Assembly: GCF_022664455.2 (NCBI RefSeq)
Contig: NZ_JAKRKC020000003.1
Span: 930,001 to 994,000, forward strand
DNA from: Actinomadura luzonensis
GTDB taxonomy: Bacteria > Actinomycetota > Actinomycetes > Streptosporangiales > Streptosporangiaceae
DNA: 64,000 nucleotides
Direction of reading: 5' to 3'
Both the position numbers and the translations under genes were made by a program. How positions within the stretch are numbered: the first letter of the stretch is position 1; each line of letters starts with the position of its first letter. Below, piece after piece: positions 1-6,772 of the stretch. The notes beneath the pieces were generated by a model. The model did no database searches. It was not told the DNA's origin and saw only the letters and a list, made by a program, of their open reading frames with translations.

Positions 1-380
1 GGGGGCAAGCCGGGGAATCACGCCGGGCGGCGCCGGATTCGCGGTCAAGTTGCTAATATCCAAAGGAGATCGTCCTATCGCTCTGGCAGGAGCGGATGAT
101 CGTGTGACTGGGAATCGCGGCAACTTCGGTCCCAGCCCGGCGTCCCGGGCGGCCTGACCAGGGCCGCCCGCGGACCATGAACTTCGCGGCATTTCTCGCG
201 CACAACTGATCGTCAATATCGAGGCGGCTCTCCTCTCCGTGACTGATGAGGATTTACCCGCTTTTACGAGAAAGCCACCTGCCGATGGCACTTGCCATAT
301 GTACGTGCCGGTGACGATTACCTAACGACCCCCATGGGTACGTTCGCGGCAACGGCCCCTCCGCCGTGGAAAGGGAAGCG
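1..380. other. Non-coding left edge upstream of the XRE regulator
   Basis: No convincing gene was found in the first 380 bases. Positions 147-169 can form a GC hairpin (GGGCGGCC at 147-154 pairing with GGCCGCCC at 162-169) without a T-tract, so terminator function is uncertain. The region before the XRE start is less GC-rich than the rest of the window, as expected for a promoter. I could not fix -35/-10 boxes: TTGCCA at 292-297 has no good partner. Confidence 0.4.
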
Positions 381-1232
381 ATGCCTGCCCCCAACCCGAC
401 CCTCCGGCAGCGCCAGCTGGCCATGCGGTTACGCGAGCTGCGGCACGAGCGGGGGCTGAGCATCGCCGAGGTCGCCGAGCACCTGTTGTGCTCTCCCACG
501 AAGATCAGCCGCATCGAGACCGGTCAGCGGCGCGCCAGCCTGCGCGACGTGCGCGACCTCTGCAAGCTGTACGACGTCGATCAGAGCCACACGACCGAGT
601 TGATGACCCTCGCCAAGGACGCCCGGCAGAAGGAGTGGTGGCAGGCTTACGACAACGTCATCTTCCAGCCGATGCTCGGGCTCGAGGCGGGCGCGACGTC
701 GATCACTGAGTACGAGATCACCACCGTGCCCGGCCCGTTGCAGACCGAGGACTACGCGCGCGCCGTCATCCGCGGCTGGCTGCCCGGCATCGAGCCCACC
801 ATCCTGGAGGAGCGCGTCAAGTCGCGCGAGAAGCGCAAGAAGGACGTCCTGTACCGCAGCGATCCGCCGCGCTACTGGGTGCTTCTCGACGAGTCGGTGC
901 TTCACCGGCACGTCGGCGGCCGTCAGACGATGCATCGCCAGCTCGACCACCTCCTCGAGATCAGCGATCTCCCGCAGGTGACCGTCCAGGTCATTCCGTA
1001 CACCGCCGGCGCGCACATGGGGTTCGACAGTCCGTTCCGCATGCTGGCCTTCGACCGCAATTCCGGCATTACGGACACGGTCTTCATAGAGCATCAGATG
1101 GGCCTTTTTTATCTCGAAGACGACAAGACGCTTCAACGTTTCCGAGAGATCATCGATCGGCTACGAGCAGAGGCACTTGGCACACAACAGTCCAAACGAC
1201 ACATAGCCGAGATAGCAGCTAAATTCGCCTGA
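381..1232 (+). CDS. XRE-family HTH regulator with C-terminal DUF5753
   Basis: The product is 283 aa. An N-terminal helix-turn-helix of the lambda-repressor class spans about residues 10-65 (GLSIAEVAEHLLCSPTKISR is the recognition region). A DUF5753-type domain follows from about residue 95 (typical stretch ITEYEITTVPGPLQTEDYAR). I chose ATG at 381 because a GGAAAGGGAAG ribosome site precedes it; an in-frame GTG at 366 would absorb that site. Two DUF397 genes follow on the same strand. This is the pairing seen in WhiJ-like and Scr1/Scr2-like loci of actinomycetes, where the small DUF397 protein antagonises the DNA-binding partner. The family assignment is firm; the target genes are unknown. 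Confidence 0.9.
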   Translation: MPAPNPTLRQRQLAMRLRELRHERGLSIAEVAEHLLCSPTKISRIETGQRRASLRDVRDLCKLYDVDQSHTTELMTLAKDARQKEWWQAYDNVIFQPMLGLEAGATSITEYEITTVPGPLQTEDYARAVIRGWLPGIEPTILEERVKSREKRKKDVLYRSDPPRYWVLLDESVLHRHVGGRQTMHRQLDHLLEISDLPQVTVQVIPYTAGAHMGFDSPFRMLAFDRNSGITDTVFIEHQMGLFYLEDDKTLQRFREIIDRLRAEALGTQQSKRHIAEIAAKFA

Positions 1233-1377
1233 TTCGCACAGCCTGCCGCCACCGCAACACAGGCGGATGATGGCCCGATGGCAATCGCCAGCGGCAAGTG
1301 CTGGTGCTACAGTTCTCTCAAACTGGGGTGCCCTGAACATTCTGCGATCACCGGCGCCCCTCCGTGAACACAAATAC

Positions 1378-1417
1378 GCCCGGCGGCGGCTCTCACGCCG
1401 CCGCCGGGCTTTTATTT
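1378..1417 (+). terminator. Rho-independent terminator between XRE and first DUF397 gene
   Basis: A perfect 12-bp stem (GCCCGGCGGCGG at 1378-1389 with CCGCCGCCGGGC at 1398-1409) encloses an 8-nt loop and is followed by TTTTATTT. It sits only about 20 nt before the DUF397 ribosome site, so it may end the XRE transcript or attenuate read-through into the DUF397 gene. Confidence 0.85.
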
Positions 1418-1439
1418 GTCACGCAAGAAGGAGAGAGCA

Positions 1440-1640
1440 ATGTCCACCGGAACGGGCCTCGACGGAACTCCATCATGGCGCACCGCGTCTCGCTGCAGCA
1501 ACGGCGACTGCGTCGAGGTCGCACTGCTCTCCCCCGACACCGTAGGTGTCCGCGACACCAAGAATCCGGGCGGTCCCGTTATCACGTTCAGCAGCCACGA
1601 CTGGACGACGTTCGTCAAAAGGATTCAGGACGCCCATTGA
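1440..1640 (+). CDS. DUF397 domain protein, copy 1
   Basis: A small 66-aa protein consisting only of a DUF397 domain, with the typical CSNGDCVEVA signature near residue 24 and a GVRDTKNP...VITF core. ATG at 1440 is favoured over an upstream in-frame TTG at 1416 because GAAGGAGAG lies 5-8 nt before it. DUF397 proteins usually partner a neighbouring XRE-DUF5753 regulator, here the gene at 381-1232. It is paralogous to the protein at 1819-2034 (shared C-S/T-NGDCVEVA motif). Its biochemical activity is not established by sequence. Confidence 0.85.
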   Translation: MSTGTGLDGTPSWRTASRCSNGDCVEVALLSPDTVGVRDTKNPGGPVITFSSHDWTTFVKRIQDAH

Positions 1641-1665
1641 GGGCTTGAAACGAGCACGTGCCAAG

Positions 1666-1697
1666 GGGGCGGTCGGCCGGATCCGATCGCCCCTTTT
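1666..1697 (+). terminator. Terminator after first DUF397 gene
   Basis: An 11-bp stem (GGGGCGGTCGG at 1666-1676 with CCGATCGCCCC at 1683-1693, one G-T wobble) is followed by TTTT. It separates the two DUF397 genes into different transcripts. Confidence 0.75.
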
Positions 1698-1818
1698 CTC
1701 ATCAAGGAGCGCGCCCAATCACCCCTGCCCCTTCAGCCACGATGAATTCTTCTTCTACAATCGGGGTAAAATCCTCCACGGCGCAATACCTCTGCAGCCG
1801 ACTAACAGGAGGTAATGC

Positions 1819-2034
1819 ATGACTCGCCCACCTGCCCTTGACCGCGTCGAGTGGCATCGGTGCACCAACGGCGACTGCGTCGAGGTCGCGGTGCTGGACG
1901 GCAAGGTCTGGGTGCGGGACAGTCAGGACGCCAGCGGTGCCGTCCTGCCGTTCACGTTCGACGAGTGGTCCGCCTTCCTCACCGGCGTGAGGGACGGGCG
2001 CTTCGATCTTGAGCGGCTCGCACCCGGAGCCTGA
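1819..2034 (+). CDS. DUF397 domain protein, copy 2
   Basis: A 71-aa DUF397 protein with CTNGDCVEVAVLDGKVWVRDS and a FTFDEWSAFL segment. A strong AGGAGGT ribosome site at about 1807-1813 precedes the ATG. It is a paralogue of the 66-aa protein at 1440-1640, lies after its own terminator-separated gap, and has a slightly longer C-terminus. It is a likely second partner of the XRE-DUF5753 regulator upstream, or a decoy with different affinity; this role is inferred from family context only. Confidence 0.85.
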   Translation: MTRPPALDRVEWHRCTNGDCVEVAVLDGKVWVRDSQDASGAVLPFTFDEWSAFLTGVRDGRFDLERLAPGA

Positions 2035-2112
2035 CCGGCTCCAACGTTCTCCAGGGCCCGAATCCGGGGCGATCGGGTTTCAGGTCGCGGACCCGGGCAA
2101 TATGCCGACCCC

Positions 2113-2532
2113 ATGGGCGGTTTCAAGCAGTTCTTACTCCGTGGCAACATCGTCGAGCTGGCGGTGGCGGTGATCGTCGGCGCCACCTTCAGCGGGCTCG
2201 TCCAGGCGCTGGTCACCGACCTGATCACTCCACTGATCGGCGCCATCACCGGCGGGAAGCAGCCGAACTTCGCCAACTACTCCTTCACCGTCAACGGCAG
2301 CGAGTTCAAGTACGGCGACTTCCTCAACCACCTCATCACGTTCCTGATCATCGCGGCGGTCGTGTACTGGCTGATCGTGGCTCCCATGACGCGGCTGGTG
2401 CAGTGGTTCGAGCGGGACAGGAAGGCCACGACGAAGGAGTGTCCCGAGTGCCTCAGCGACATCCCGGCCGAGGCGCGCCGGTGCGCCAACTGCACCGTGG
2501 AGCTGGTGCCGAACTCGGAGAAACCCAGGTAG
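2113..2532 (+). CDS. mscL: Large-conductance mechanosensitive channel MscL with zinc-ribbon tail
   Basis: This 139-aa inner-membrane channel opens under membrane tension and releases solutes on osmotic downshock. The N-terminal amphipathic stretch MGGFKQFLLRGNIVELAVAV and TM1 (about residues 14-45) are canonical. TM2 covers about residues 72-95. The cytoplasmic tail carries CPECLSDIPAEARRCANC (Cys110, 113, 124, 127), a CxxC-x10-CxxC zinc-ribbon-like knuckle. Such tails occur in some actinobacterial MscL proteins and are absent from the E. coli protein. The gene stands alone with short flanking gaps. Confidence 0.95.
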   Translation: MGGFKQFLLRGNIVELAVAVIVGATFSGLVQALVTDLITPLIGAITGGKQPNFANYSFTVNGSEFKYGDFLNHLITFLIIAAVVYWLIVAPMTRLVQWFERDRKATTKECPECLSDIPAEARRCANCTVELVPNSEKPR

Positions 2533-2610
2533 AGGCGTGAAAATGCCGGTAGACGCGCGGAACTCGGGCAGTCGCACACGCGGGCGGGGCGCGTCCGACA
2601 AGATGGACCG

Positions 2611-3210
2611 ATGAGCGTTGAGTTGATGGTCTGGGACGAGCCGGCCCCGATCAGCAGGGACCAGGCCCGCGCCACCTACCTGGCGGTCAAGCGCGCCCAG
2701 CCGGTCACCACGGCCGGCGACGACGTGCCGGACGTCGTCAAGGAGCTGCCCGGCGAGGTCAGGCTCTACCCCGACCGGCACGTGCTGGTGTCGATGGACC
2801 TGGACAGCATGGACGAGGTGTCCGCGCAGGTCTTCACCATCGCGCGGGCGCACGGGCTGGTGTGCTACGACCCTCAGCGCGACCTGGTCCACAACGTCGC
2901 GCCCCTCGGCGTGTACGAGGGCATGCAGCTCCACACCGGCGACGGGATGATCGTGCACGACCCGGACCTGGGGCTCGTGCACGACGTGCTGGGGACGCTT
3001 TCGCCGCAGAACCCGTTCGCGGCGCTGGTGAACTTCGGGCGGCACTTCCTGCAGGTGTCGCCCGTCCCGGCGGGTCACGAGCTGGAGTACAAGGAAGGGA
3101 CGATGGTCCGGGCGGTCGTGGAGGGGGTGGAGGAGGTGCGGCAGGTGTTCCACGACTACGCCACCGGCGACCGGTCCTTCCTCACGCGTCACGAGTGGAC
3201 GCCGCAGTGA
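2611..3210 (+). CDS. Conserved hypothetical protein, about 199 aa
   Basis: I do not recognise a named family. The 199-aa soluble protein has no signal peptide or membrane segment. It is acidic and rich in short beta-strand-like segments (RLYPDRHVLVSMDLDSMDE; GLVCYDPQRDLVHNVAPLG), with a possible alpha/beta fold in the first half. The 3' end overlaps the convergent membrane-protein gene (3182-3946, minus) by 29 bp. No operon partner is evident. Codon use matches its neighbours, so it is very likely a real gene. Confidence 0.7.
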   Translation: MSVELMVWDEPAPISRDQARATYLAVKRAQPVTTAGDDVPDVVKELPGEVRLYPDRHVLVSMDLDSMDEVSAQVFTIARAHGLVCYDPQRDLVHNVAPLGVYEGMQLHTGDGMIVHDPDLGLVHDVLGTLSPQNPFAALVNFGRHFLQVSPVPAGHELEYKEGTMVRAVVEGVEEVRQVFHDYATGDRSFLTRHEWTPQ

Positions 3211-3946
3211 CCGGAAGGCGGCGGGCGACGGCGGCGCTCGCCGCGCTGACGCACGCCGTGGCCAGCAGCGCCAGCAGGGCGTTGACCCAGGGCCACGACT
3301 GGATGCTGTCCTCTCCCCCGAGGTTCGGGTCGAGGGTGAAGTAGACGGCGAAGAGCAGCAGCGGGCCGATCGTGCCCGCGAACGCGCCGGCCGTCCCGTC
3401 GCCCCGCCTGGCCGCCGTCCGGGCCGCGACGACCGCGCCGAGCACGACCGGGCCGAGCAGCCCGCCGGTGAGCCCGCCGGCTTCCAGGAAGGTCGCCTTC
3501 ACCGCGTACTCGCCGGTGTCGCTGGTCAGCACGCCTTGGGTGAGCAGCGGGTCGAAGGCCGGCGCCCGCTCCCACCACCAGGGCCGGGCGAACTCCACGA
3601 GCGAGACCCAGAGCACGTAGGCCACCAGGCCGGTCTCGGCCCCGCGGTGCCGCAGCGCGGCCGTCGCCGCGATGAGCCCGATGGCGCCGCCGGTGACCGC
3701 CGCCACGGCCGCCGACCCGGGTCCGTGGCCGATCCCGTCCTCGGGCGCGGCCAGGCCGTACAGGAGCGGCGCGGCGGTCAGGCAGGCCACCGGCGGCAGC
3801 CACAGCCAGCCCCACCGCGGCCGGCGGAAGAGGCGGAGGACGACGACGGCGGCCAGCGCCGCGCCTGACAGCGCGCACACGACGGCGGCGGCGATCGCCC
3901 GTGACGTGCGCTTGTCCCGCGACGGGGGCGGCTTGTCGTGAGCCAC
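3182..3946 (-). CDS. Multi-pass membrane protein, unknown function
   Basis: About 254 aa, with an N-terminal Arg/Lys-rich cytoplasmic stretch followed by roughly six hydrophobic segments (for example AIAAAVVCALSGAALAAVVV and AGAFAGTIGPLLLFAVYF). I prefer GTG at 3946 (product begins VAHDKPPPSRDK). The longer reading from 4018 would run into the divergent pip gene. The 3' end overlaps the hypothetical gene at 2611-3210 by 29 bp. No enzymatic motif was seen; the function is unknown. Confidence 0.7.
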   Translation of the reverse strand: MAHDKPPPSRDKRTSRAIAAAVVCALSGAALAAVVVLRLFRRPRWGWLWLPPVACLTAAPLLYGLAAPEDGIGHGPGSAAVAAVTGGAIGLIAATAALRHRGAETGLVAYVLWVSLVEFARPWWWERAPAFDPLLTQGVLTSDTGEYAVKATFLEAGGLTGGLLGPVVLGAVVAARTAARRGDGTAGAFAGTIGPLLLFAVYFTLDPNLGGEDSIQSWPWVNALLALLATACVSAASAAVARRLPVTAASTRDA

Positions 3947-3995
3947 GTCCCCAGTATCGCGATCCGGGCCCGCGGATGCGGCAGGATCGGGGGCT

Positions 3996-4967
3996 ATGAG
4001 AACTCTGTACCCGCCCATCGAGCCCTACGACTCCGGCCTGCTGGACGTCGGCGACGGCAACCAGGTCTACTGGGAGGTCTGCGGCAACCCGGACGGCAAG
4101 CCGGCCGTCATGCTGCACGGCGGGCCGGGCGGCGGATGCAACGCCGGCCACCGGCGCCAGTGGGATCCCGAGCGGTACCGGATCGTGCTGTTCGACCAGC
4201 GCAACTGCGGGCGCAGCCGGCCGCACGCCGCCGACCCGGCCACCGACCTGTCCGCCAACACCACGTGGCACCTGGTGGCGGACATGGAGCGGCTGCGCGA
4301 GCACCTGGGCGTCGAGCGGTGGCAGGTGTTCGGCGGGTCGTGGGGCAGCGCGCTCGCGCTGGCGTACGCCGAGACGCATCCCGAACGGGTGACCGAGCTG
4401 GTGCTGCGCGGCATCTTCACGCTGCGGCCCCAGGAGCTGCGCTGGTTCTACCAGGAGGGGGCCTGCTACCTGTTCCCCGACCTGTGGGAGAAGTACCTGG
4501 CGCCGATCCCGGAGGAGGAGCGGGGGGACCTCATGGCGGCCTTCCGGCGGCGGCTGGAGGGCGACGACGACGCGGCCCGCCTGGCGGCCGCCAAGGCGTG
4601 GGCGCAGTGGGAGGCCGGGACGATCACGCTGCGGCCCGACCCCGCCCTGGTCGCCGAGTTCGGCGAGGACCGCCTGGCGGTCGCCTTCGCCCGCATCGAG
4701 AACCACTACTTCCACCACGGCGGCTGGTTCGGGCCGGAGCAGCTCATCCGGGACGTGGCCAAGATCCGGCACATCCCGGCCGTCATCGTGCAGGGCCGCT
4801 ACGACGCCTGCACGCCCATGGCGACCGCCTGGGACCTGCACCGGGCCTGGCCGGAGGCCGAGTTCCACATCGTGGACGACGCCGGGCACGCCTACTCGGA
4901 GCCGGGCATCCTGGACCGGCTCATCGCGGCGACAGACGCGTTCGCACCAGACGTACGGCAGGGGTGA
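3996..4967 (+). CDS. pip: Proline iminopeptidase (S33 alpha/beta hydrolase)
   Basis: A 323-aa cytosolic enzyme that removes N-terminal proline from peptides. The oxyanion motif HGGPGGG (residues 41-47), nucleophile elbow GGSWGS (Ser115), acid Asp270 in GRYDACTP and base His298 in DAGHAY form the complete triad. The typical N-terminus LYPPIEPYDSG.LDVGDG and the DQRNCGRS element are diagnostic of the Pip family, and the length is usual. The 3' end overlaps the convergent PAP2 gene by 47 bp. Confidence 0.93.
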   Translation: MRTLYPPIEPYDSGLLDVGDGNQVYWEVCGNPDGKPAVMLHGGPGGGCNAGHRRQWDPERYRIVLFDQRNCGRSRPHAADPATDLSANTTWHLVADMERLREHLGVERWQVFGGSWGSALALAYAETHPERVTELVLRGIFTLRPQELRWFYQEGACYLFPDLWEKYLAPIPEEERGDLMAAFRRRLEGDDDAARLAAAKAWAQWEAGTITLRPDPALVAEFGEDRLAVAFARIENHYFHHGGWFGPEQLIRDVAKIRHIPAVIVQGRYDACTPMATAWDLHRAWPEAEFHIVDDAGHAYSEPGILDRLIAATDAFAPDVRQG

Positions 4968-5469
4968 ACGCCCCGACCGCGAGCAGCGCGAACAGCGGGG
5001 CGAGCGTGACGCCGAGCAGGTAGCCCGCGATCACGTCGTGCGGGTAGTGCACGCCCACGAACACCCGCGAGAACGCCATCACGGCCGCCAGCGGGAACAC
5101 CAGCCACGCCAGCGCCCGCCAGACCAGCACGAGCGTGGCCGCCGCGCCCGCCGCGATCACCGAGTGATTGCTGGGGAAGGACCAGTCGGACGGCGGCGGG
5201 CACGCGGCGATCGTCGCGGGCACGCCCCGGCACGGCCGGTCCTCCCTGATGACCGACTTGACGATCTCGCTCACCAGGTACGCCAGCACGATCCCGACCG
5301 GCCCGGCCACGACCAGCGCCAGGTCGCGCGCCGGCCCCCGCCACGCGCGCAGGAACGCCACCGCGAACAGCGCCGCGAACAGGAACAGGCCGGCGTCCGT
5401 CCCCACCTCGGCGAGCGTGTGCAGCCACGCGGGCGTGCCGTGGGCGAAGTCGACGATGTCGCGATACAT
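4921..5469 (-). CDS. PAP2-family membrane phosphatase
   Basis: A 182-aa integral membrane protein with all three PAP2 motifs: KSVIREDRP (KxxxxxxRP), PSNHS and SRVFVGVHYPHD (SRxxxxxHxxxD). The catalytic His of motif 3 and the stabilising His of motif 2 are present. About five transmembrane segments are visible. Likely substrates are lipid phosphates such as undecaprenyl pyrophosphate or phosphatidic acid; the sequence does not decide. ATG at 5469 was preferred to the TTG three codons upstream. It is convergent with pip, with a 47-bp overlap. Confidence 0.88.
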   Translation of the reverse strand: MYRDIVDFAHGTPAWLHTLAEVGTDAGLFLFAALFAVAFLRAWRGPARDLALVVAGPVGIVLAYLVSEIVKSVIREDRPCRGVPATIAACPPPSDWSFPSNHSVIAAGAAATLVLVWRALAWLVFPLAAVMAFSRVFVGVHYPHDVIAGYLLGVTLAPLFALLAVGAFTPAVRLVRTRLSPR

Positions 5470-5585
5470 GGTGTCCAATCCGTGAACGAGCGGTGGACAC
5501 CAACTTACGAATTCCAGCCGTCGAATGCCTCGGCCTTATGGCGGAATGTTGGGAAAAACTGTCGGCCGGAACGCTGCGGAACCGG

Positions 5586-5888
5586 TCAGGAGAGGAACTG
5601 CCGGGCCAAGGCGGCCTGGCGGCTCTCCAGCTCCGCCCGGGTGATCAACCCCCGGTCGAACGCCTCCGTCGTCGCGTCGCGCTCGGCGATGTAACAGGCG
5701 GCCATGATCTCGCTGCGGAGCGGCGTGAACCCCCGCTCGACGCAGTCGGTGAAAACGCTGACCTTGCCGTCGACGGCGTCGGCCGCGACGGTGCAGGCGA
5801 GATCGTGGTCCCTGAGCTGCTGAACCGCTTCACGAAGCGTGACCTGCCCGAGTGCCCCGGTGAACCGGGTGTCAAGAGTGATCTTCAC
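5586..5888 (-). CDS. Small conserved hypothetical protein
   Basis: A 100-aa soluble protein beginning VKITLDTRFTGALGQVTLREAV, rich in charged and helical segments. It contains DRGLITRAELESRQAALA near the C-terminus, which resembles a SHOCT-like or short helical oligomerisation element. GTG at 5888 is chosen because a GGAGG lies about 10 nt upstream. It is divergent from the universal stress protein gene, with about 80 bp between starts, so a shared promoter region is likely. Function unknown. Confidence 0.6.
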   Translation of the reverse strand: MKITLDTRFTGALGQVTLREAVQQLRDHDLACTVAADAVDGKVSVFTDCVERGFTPLRSEIMAACYIAERDATTEAFDRGLITRAELESRQAALARQFLS

Positions 5889-5967
5889 TTTCTTTGCGCC
5901 TCCACTGGTTTGCAACGTTCGGAACGAGGTCGCGTATTCCCTGCTCAGAGCGGGTAAGAGGGGCTTC

Positions 5968-6762
5968 GTGATCGGAGAGCACGTGATCGTCGGCTACACC
6001 GGCGAGTCGGGCGGGCGCGACGCCCTGGCGCTCGGCGCCGCCATCACGCGGGTCACCGGCGGCGACCTCACCGTCGCGACGGTCTACCCGCCCGGCAGCC
6101 CCGGGCTGGCGGTCGAGGCGCAGGCCAACCTGGCCCACGCGGCCGAGGAGCTGGGGCCGGCCCCGGCCGAGTACCTCACCTTCGAGAGCCGGGGCAGCGG
6201 GCGCGGCCTGGCGGTGCTGGCCGGCCGGATCCGGGCCGACCTCATCGTGGTCGGCTCGGCGGGCGGCGGGCAGCACGGGCGCATCGCCATCGGCGCCACC
6301 TCCGACCACCTGCTCCACCTGTCGCCGGAGGCGGTCATGGTGGCGCCCGCCCGGTACGTCCCGCCGGAGGAGCCCGCCCGGCTCACCCTGGCCTACGTGC
6401 ACCGGCCGCAGTGCGACGCGGCCGTGGAGCGGGTGGCGCAGGCGGCGCTGCGGCTGGGGGTGCCGCTGCGGCTGATCACGTTCGACCTGCGCACCGAGGA
6501 CCAGGGCAGGCTCAGGGACGACCTCGCGCTGGCGGTCCGGCTGGCCTGGGAGAGCAGCGGCCTGGAGGCCGAGTCGGAGGTGGCCGAGGGCCACGACCTG
6601 GCGGCGGCGATGTCCGGCGTCGAGTGGCTGCCCGGCGAGCTGCTGGTCTGCGCGGCCAGCGAGGACGCCCAGCCGCACCGGGTGTTCCTGGGCGAGCTGT
6701 CGATGAAGCTGCTGCGGGCCTCGTCCTGCCCCGTCACCGTGCTGCCGAGGGGCTTCTCCTAG
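5968..6762 (+). CDS. Universal stress protein, two UspA domains
   Basis: About 264 aa with two tandem Usp folds. Domain 1 (about 1-135) starts VIVGYTGESGGRDALALGAAI and contains the ATP-loop-like segment DLIVVGSAGGGQHGRIAIGATSDHLL. Domain 2 (about 140-264) ends CPVTVLPRG. The G-2x-G-9x-G(S/T) pattern of ATP-binding UspA is approximately present in the first domain (GSAGGGQHGRIAIGATS) and weaker in the second. GTG at 5968 has AGAGGGG just upstream; a longer reading would add an unrelated Cys/Arg-rich stretch. The kinase gene starts 10 bp downstream, so co-transcription is possible. Confidence 0.85.
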   Translation: MIGEHVIVGYTGESGGRDALALGAAITRVTGGDLTVATVYPPGSPGLAVEAQANLAHAAEELGPAPAEYLTFESRGSGRGLAVLAGRIRADLIVVGSAGGGQHGRIAIGATSDHLLHLSPEAVMVAPARYVPPEEPARLTLAYVHRPQCDAAVERVAQAALRLGVPLRLITFDLRTEDQGRLRDDLALAVRLAWESSGLEAESEVAEGHDLAAAMSGVEWLPGELLVCAASEDAQPHRVFLGELSMKLLRASSCPVTVLPRGFS

Positions 6763-6772
6763 GCTGCTGCCC

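Noticed and set aside
147..169. Terminator for a gene left of the window
   Set aside because: The hairpin is GC-rich but lacks a T-tract, and no gene end is visible to its left.
366..380. GTG at 366 as the start of the XRE regulator
   Set aside because: It would translate through the GGAAAGGG ribosome site that serves ATG 381, and the conserved part starts after 381.
3189..4889. A long minus-strand frame across the membrane protein and pip genes
   Set aside because: It crosses two genuine genes with clear families and has biased Arg/Pro/Gly composition; no domain is visible.
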